A DNA stretch of 38,814 nucleotides, taken from assembly GCA_001782045.1 (NCBI GenBank), contig MFNK01000003.1:165905-204718 (forward strand). Direction: 5' to 3'. The stretch comes from Candidatus Levybacteria bacterium RIFCSPHIGHO2_01_FULL_36_15b (GTDB lineage Bacteria; Patescibacteriota; Microgenomatia; Levybacterales; UBA12049). A program made the translations under genes and the position numbers. The notes under the pieces are model-generated. The model had not been told where the DNA came from. It ran no database searches and saw nothing but the letters and a program-made list of their open reading frames with translations. Positions 32,008-38,814 of the stretch are shown piece by piece; within the stretch, counting starts at the first letter, position 1, and every line of letters starts with the position of its first letter.

Positions 32008-33510
32008 ATGAAAAGCGCGGAACATATACTAAAAGACCTAGAAAACAAGTTAAATAATTTTGATAATAAGCCAAGTATTTCAAACATTGGAATTGTTGAG
32101 AAAAATACAGATGGAGTTATAACTGTCTCTGGCTTAACGCAAGCGCAAATGGGTGAAATAGTTGAATTTGAAGAAAAGGAAAAAGGGGTAATTTTAAACC
32201 TAGATGAAGACAGCGTATCTATTATACTGCTAGGAAAATCAGATAGAATAAAAGAGGGGGACAGCGTAAAAAGCACTGGAAAACTATTAAATATCAACGT
32301 TTCTGAAAAAATACTGGGAAGAATTGTAGACCCTCTTGGTAACCCTCTGGATGACAAGCCAAAAATTATAAATGGTAAGGATATGCCGCTTGAGAAAGTT
32401 GCGGCAGGAGTTGTGGAAAGAGAACCTGTAAATACCCCCTTAAAGACGGGTATTAAAGCAATTGACGCTATGATTCCGATAGGAAGGGGACAAAGGGAAT
32501 TAATTATTGGAGATAGAGGCACAGGAAAAACAGCAGTGGCAATTGACACAATTATTAATCAAAAAGGAAATGTGCTGTGTATATACGTTGCTATTGGCCA
32601 GAAACGAAGTACAACTGCTCAAGTAATTGAAAAACTAAGAGAAACTAAAGCGCTTGACTATACAACAGTAGTCAATGCTTCAGCATCAGATCCGGCTTCC
32701 CTACTCTATCTAGCTCCATACGCGGGAGTTGCAATAGCAGAATATTTCATGCAAAAAGGAAAAGATGTACTTGTTATATACGATGATCTGACAAAACACG
32801 CGTGGGCATATAGACAAATATCGCTTGTTTTAAGGCGTCCTGCAGGTCGAGAAGCATACCCTGGAGATATATTTTACCTGCACTCAAGACTTTTAGAAAG
32901 AGCTGTAAAAATGAATAAAGATAATGGAGGAGGCTCAATCACAGCCTTACCAATTATTGAAACACAAGCGAATGATTTATCTGCATATATTCCCACAAAC
33001 GTTATTTCAATTACAGACGGGCAGATATTTTTCTTGACTGATTTATTTTACAGTGGAGTAAGACCTGCAATTGATGCAGGAAACTCTGTTTCGCGGGTAG
33101 GAGGAGCAGCGCAGACTCCGGCAATTAAATCTATAGCTGGTAAAATGAGACTTGAGCTCGCTCAGTATAATAATCTTGCTGCTTTCGCTCAGTTCGGAAG
33201 CGAATTAGATGAAGCAACTGCAAAGCAACTTGAAAGAGGAAAAAGAACTATTGAAATACTTAAACAGCCACAGTACCAGCCTTTATCTGATGCATTTGAG
33301 TTCTTAAGTATTTGGCTTGTAACAAGTGGCAGTATTGACGATATTGAATTTTCGCAAATTTCTAATTTTGAAAACGAATATCATCAGTTTATGAAACGTA
33401 AGTATGAAAAGCTTCTTAACGCGCTTTCTAAAGGTGGAAAACCAGATGAAAAAACCTTATCTGATTTAGAAAAAACAGTATCTGAGTTTAAAAAAATATT
33501 TAAAGTATAA
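32008..33510 (+). CDS. atpA: F1Fo ATP synthase subunit alpha
   Basis: The non-catalytic nucleotide-binding subunit of F1. It has a Walker A GDRGTGKT at 168-175, IYVAIGQKRSTTAQV, and the arginine-finger region SGVRPAIDAGNSVSRVGGAAQ. Length 500 aa is normal. It opens with the alpha N-terminal helix that would meet delta. It starts 1 bp after atpH and ends 1 bp before atpG. Confidence 0.97.
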   Translation: MKSAEHILKDLENKLNNFDNKPSISNIGIVEKNTDGVITVSGLTQAQMGEIVEFEEKEKGVILNLDEDSVSIILLGKSDRIKEGDSVKSTGKLLNINVSEKILGRIVDPLGNPLDDKPKIINGKDMPLEKVAAGVVEREPVNTPLKTGIKAIDAMIPIGRGQRELIIGDRGTGKTAVAIDTIINQKGNVLCIYVAIGQKRSTTAQVIEKLRETKALDYTTVVNASASDPASLLYLAPYAGVAIAEYFMQKGKDVLVIYDDLTKHAWAYRQISLVLRRPAGREAYPGDIFYLHSRLLERAVKMNKDNGGGSITALPIIETQANDLSAYIPTNVISITDGQIFFLTDLFYSGVRPAIDAGNSVSRVGGAAQTPAIKSIAGKMRLELAQYNNLAAFAQFGSELDEATAKQLERGKRTIEILKQPQYQPLSDAFEFLSIWLVTSGSIDDIEFSQISNFENEYHQFMKRKYEKLLNALSKGGKPDEKTLSDLEKTVSEFKKIFKV

Positions 33511-33511
33511 T

Positions 33512-36148
<2,637 letters not shown>

Positions 36149-36151
36149 AGT

Positions 36152-36180
36152 TTGATAAAAACCTCTGAATCTTTTAAAAT
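36152..36180 (+). promoter_or_regulatory. Promoter of tRNA-Thr
   Basis: TTGATA (36152-36157), 17 nt, TAAAAT (36175-36180), then 8 nt to the tRNA 5' end at 36189. The transcript may begin within one or two bases of the mature tRNA 5' end. Confidence 0.65.
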
Positions 36181-36188
36181 AATCTCAC

Positions 36189-36260
36189 GCCGAAGTAACT
36201 CAGTGGTAGAGTAGCTCTTTCGTAAAGAGCAAGTCGTGAGTTCAAATCTCACCTTCGGCT
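36189..36260 (+). tRNA. tRNA-Thr (anticodon CGT)
   Basis: Acceptor GCCGAAG/CTTCGGC with discriminator U, D arm ACTC/GAGT with GG in the loop, anticodon stem GCTCT/AGAGC with loop TTCGTAA (anticodon CGT, reads ACG), T arm GTGAG-TTCAAAT-CTCAC. No CCA is encoded. The next coding start is only 4 bp downstream, so the two share a transcript. Confidence 0.96.
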
Positions 36261-36264
36261 CTGT

Positions 36265-36975
36265 ATGAGAAGAAAAACAAGGTTAAGTAGATATAGTGAA
36301 AAGAAACAAAAGAAAACTTTTTTCTTGAGTATTTTAGGAATTATCGTTTTGCTCTTCTTATTATTTAGATATGGACTGCCAACATTAATCAACTTTAGTC
36401 TTTTTTTAGCAGGAAATAGAGAACCAGCTAACCTAGTGGACAAAAAAGATCCTTTATATATTGCCCCTCCTGTTTTTGACTCTATGCCTGTTGCAACCAA
36501 TAGCTCCCGAATAGAAATCAAGGGAATTGGAGAAAAAAATTCTAAAATAGAATTATATATTAATGGTAAAAAAAATAGTGAAATATTAACTAATGAGGAT
36601 GGAAAATTTTCATTGGATGTAATATTAAAAAGCGGAGAAAATATTTTTACAGTAAGGCAACTTATAAAAGACAACAAAAGTGAATTTTCTTCTGCGTCCA
36701 CTATATATTTCAAAGACACTCCCCCAATGCTAGGCATTACTTTTCCATCTGATGGAGCAAACTTTAAAAAAGAGGATAGATTTATTGAAGTTAAAGGAAA
36801 TACAGATGTAAATGTTACGGTTACGGTTAATGGATTTTACTCAGTTATTAGTGAATCAAATATATTTTCATATACACTAGGATTGCATGATGGGGAAAAT
36901 GAAATTAAGGCAATTGCAGAGGATATTGCTGGAAATAGAACTGAAAAGTCTGTAAAAGTTAACTATTCTCCGTAA
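36265..36975 (+). CDS. Membrane-anchored protein with Ig-like beta domains
   Basis: A basic N terminus (RRKTRLSRYSEKKQKK) precedes one transmembrane helix (about 19-36), so the bulk lies outside the membrane. Two beta-rich repeats follow, about 75-145 and 155-234. They share a pattern of V/IEIKGxG...V...VNG...F...L..GENxI.V....NxxE, typical of bacterial Ig-like (glucodextranase-B or PKD-like) modules; the second has the clear GLHDGENEIKAIAEDIAGN end. It probably serves as a surface adhesion or wall-linked scaffold; no catalytic motif is visible. Only 4 bp separate its ATG from tRNA-Thr, so its mRNA would be almost leaderless after tRNA 3' processing. It overlaps the convergent O-antigen ligase gene by 17 bp. 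Confidence 0.7.
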   Translation: MRRKTRLSRYSEKKQKKTFFLSILGIIVLLFLLFRYGLPTLINFSLFLAGNREPANLVDKKDPLYIAPPVFDSMPVATNSSRIEIKGIGEKNSKIELYINGKKNSEILTNEDGKFSLDVILKSGENIFTVRQLIKDNKSEFSSASTIYFKDTPPMLGITFPSDGANFKKEDRFIEVKGNTDVNVTVTVNGFYSVISESNIFSYTLGLHDGENEIKAIAEDIAGNRTEKSVKVNYSP

Positions 36976-38143
36976 ATGCTACTATAATCCAAATCCACTC
37001 CATTATATATACAAAAAAAAGACTGTTAATAAATAAGCTATTTATCAGCAAGCCGGTAACTGATGCAATTAACACTTTAGACATTAAATTATTTTTTGTT
37101 TTTGATATATATAAAATTCTATAGATCAAATAAATATATGTAATCAACCCAACAATCCCAGTTGTTGCAAGAATAAAAAGATAACTATTGTCAGTACCTG
37201 CGCCAGAATGGGTAGTCGTCCAACCTTCATCTTTTAAATAACCATACTTATGTTGGGCAAATCTGTATGAATTAAAACCTATACCTATAATTGGATTTTT
37301 AACAAATATGTCTGTAGCCACCTTAGCAGAATCTAGCCTAGCCTCAATAGATGCAATTCTTAAAATATTTGTTCCTTCTGTTATAAACGCTTTCGGAGCT
37401 ACAAATATTAACAGCAAGAGAATAATCAAAGTCACAAACAATATTTTCCTTTTATTTAGCAAAATTAGAAAAACAACTAAAGAAGTACCCAACATAATAA
37501 GTGCGCTTCTTGAGTAAGTAAGATATATAGCAAACAAATTTAAGGCGGCAATTAAAGTAAGAGGAACAAAAATTTTAGATTTCTTAATATTTTGGATTGA
37601 CAAATACAAAAGATATATAAAAGTTAGTACAAGAAAAGCACCTGCAAAGTTGGGATCAAAAAAAGTGGAAAACAACCTGTAAAGATGCTCATCCCATCCT
37701 AAATAATATAAATTCCTTAAATTCTGGTAAAAAATGAACTGGACATATCCAAAAAAAAGAAATATTGTTATCGGAATAACCAAGATATTTTTAAACCTAG
37801 TTAAAAATTCTTTATCTAGAGAAAGAATTATAAAGTAAAGCGATGAATAAGCTACCCATCTCAATAAATACAAAAATGATATCAAAAATTCAGAAAAACT
37901 TAACCACGTTAGATTAATAATTAGAGAAAAAACTGAGACACCGATAAAAAAGATTATCGGCCTTGTTAATTTTGGTTTTTGTTTTTTTATATTTTGTTTA
38001 TTTTTAATTATCCAAATCGCAAAAACAAACCCCATAAAAATATCGTTGAGAGACAATGATATTGCTCCAATTTGAATTTTCCCAAGCTCTGCAATTGGAA
38101 AGATTAATATTTGTATAATTAGTAGAATCTTTAATATGTACAT
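36959..38143 (-). CDS. O-antigen ligase / Wzy-like polytopic membrane protein
   Basis: A hydrophobic protein of 394 aa with about ten transmembrane segments. The Wzy_C/WaaL-type region is the periplasmic loop GIGFNSYRFAQHKYG, then AGTDNSYLFILATTGIVGL at about 315-345. This family polymerises or transfers lipid-linked glycans at the outer face of the membrane. CPR cells lack classical LPS, so its acceptor is probably a surface polysaccharide or glycoprotein (inference). It overlaps the upstream glycosyltransferase-like gene by 13 bp and the convergent Ig-like gene by 17 bp. Confidence 0.82.
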   Translation of the reverse strand: MYILKILLIIQILIFPIAELGKIQIGAISLSLNDIFMGFVFAIWIIKNKQNIKKQKPKLTRPIIFFIGVSVFSLIINLTWLSFSEFLISFLYLLRWVAYSSLYFIILSLDKEFLTRFKNILVIPITIFLFFGYVQFIFYQNLRNLYYLGWDEHLYRLFSTFFDPNFAGAFLVLTFIYLLYLSIQNIKKSKIFVPLTLIAALNLFAIYLTYSRSALIMLGTSLVVFLILLNKRKILFVTLIILLLLIFVAPKAFITEGTNILRIASIEARLDSAKVATDIFVKNPIIGIGFNSYRFAQHKYGYLKDEGWTTTHSGAGTDNSYLFILATTGIVGLITYIYLIYRILYISKTKNNLMSKVLIASVTGLLINSLFINSLFFVYIMEWIWIIVAFTENS

Positions 38144-38814
38144 AATTGCTTCTTGTTGCTGTAAGGCTTAACGCCTGTGATCTTATTATAGTAAACTAGT
38201 TCCCAACTTAAAAATCTTTTAGGAAGTTTTGAATCTTGGAACGCAATATAATTGAATTTATCTCCCTTTTTAATCCAAGAGGAGTGAATAAAAGGAAAGT
38301 TTACATAATACAGATTATGAAATCCATATAGTAAAACTTTATCAGACTTATAAATATTGTTTTTAAAAAAACTGTCTGTATCGTAAAAATCTCCAAACTT
38401 AAAGTTTAAGTGGTTAGATAAAAATTCAGCCTTTGTTTCGTTGCCAACGATTACTGGAACAAATTTAAAATTAGCTAAAAACCTATAACCAATACTTGAA
38501 AATATTATTAAAAAAATAATAAGAAGCAATATGCTTTTAGCTAGGTTAATCTGTATTCTTAAAGCATATATTGCGAGAATAGAAAACACCGGTAAATAAG
38601 CAAGTATAAATCTTCCTCCACCAATATTTGGGGTAAGTAACAGAATTATTAAGGCTCCGAGTGAATAGATATATAGAAGCCTAACCTTAGCAGAAGCATT
38701 TTTAAAAAGAAAAAAAAGAATTGGCAAGACAATTAAATAAACTGGGGAAATCGGATCAGATGAAAATAAAAATATATTTAAAATTTTTTCTATTAAATTA
38801 CTTGAATCTTGTAA
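38131..38814 (-). CDS. Glycosyltransferase-C-like membrane protein, partial (5' end beyond the window)
   Basis: The frame stays open to the right edge, so the N-terminal part is missing and the TTG at 38727 is not a real start. The visible 227 codons give several transmembrane segments. They include PVYLIVLPILFFLFKNA and IILLLTPNIGGGRFILAYLPVFSILAIYAL, the RY/RF-L-x-YLP-type segment seen near the C terminus of ArnT/PMT-like GT-C glycosyltransferases. A soluble C-terminal tail of about 90 residues follows. The role would be sugar transfer from a polyprenyl-phosphate donor, consistent with the O-antigen-ligase-like neighbour it overlaps. The family call is tentative because the catalytic N-terminal loop is not in view. 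Confidence 0.6.
   Translation of the reverse strand, partial: LQDSSNLIEKILNIFLFSSDPISPVYLIVLPILFFLFKNASAKVRLLYIYSLGALIILLLTPNIGGGRFILAYLPVFSILAIYALRIQINLAKSILLLIIFLIIFSSIGYRFLANFKFVPVIVGNETKAEFLSNHLNFKFGDFYDTDSFFKNNIYKSDKVLLYGFHNLYYVNFPFIHSSWIKKGDKFNYIAFQDSKLPKRFLSWELVYYNKITGVKPYSNKKQLCTY

Noticed and set aside
31962-32549. 195-codon open frame antisense to atpH/atpA
   Set aside because: It covers unmistakable atpA sequence. Its S/L/F-rich composition is typical of reverse-strand translation of an A-rich gene.

Overview
The window looks like part of a small, compact, AT-rich genome of a Candidate Phyla Radiation (Patescibacteria) bacterium. A Microgenomates-type lineage is my best guess, judged from protein character and gene sets, not from a marker tree. 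Genes abut or overlap by a few bases, and no gap exceeds about 120 bp. TGA ends many genes (pyrG, dnaE, murT, the cupin-type GPI), so the code is standard and not the TGA=Gly code of Gracilibacteria/Absconditabacteria. Nothing indicates a prophage, insertion sequence or CRISPR array.

Layout. 32-991 (-) is obgE. 1028-4680 (+) holds a class I methyltransferase, a secreted clan GH-A-like glycosidase, a YkuK-like protein, a small HELLH metallopeptidase and a short HolA-like protein. 4690-10657 (+) is a sugar-phosphate and lower-glycolysis cluster: phosphomannomutase, two cupin isomerases, PEP synthase and enolase. 10649-14666 holds rsmI (-), a DedA protein (+), and the divergent SOS pair lexA (-) / uvrB (+). 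14670-18600 (-) holds two small unknown proteins, a frameshifted yraN, rplS, pyrG, tRNA-Gly, a frameshifted LysM protein and tRNA-Asp. 18662-30184 (+) is a long co-directional run: polX, lemA, htpX, murT-gatD (lipid II amidation), gatCAB (tRNA-dependent transamidation) and dnaE. 30216-36148 (+) is a complete F1Fo ATP synthase operon in the order a-c-b-delta-alpha-gamma-beta-epsilon. tRNA-Thr and an Ig-like membrane-anchored protein follow. Two minus-strand envelope-glycan genes, an O-antigen-ligase-like protein and a glycosyltransferase cut by the window edge, finish it.

How it fits together. The genome invests in energy conversion (ATP synthase, PEP synthase, enolase), a peptidoglycan envelope (MurT/GatD, LysM, surface glycan enzymes, mannose-phosphate supply) and core information processing. 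Glutaminyl- and/or asparaginyl-tRNA would be made by the indirect GatCAB route.

The strongest unexplained signal is in gene expression. Most operon-first genes carry a sigma-70-type promoter whose -10 box ends only 5-7 nt before the start codon. That predicts leaderless mRNAs. Internal genes such as lemA, atpE, atpD and lysM instead carry strong Shine-Dalgarno sequences. Further points are two apparent +1-type frameshifts (yraN, lysM), a divergent pair whose start codons share the bases CATG, several convergent genes that overlap at their 3' ends without terminators, and a palindrome in the lexA promoter that may be a non-canonical LexA operator.
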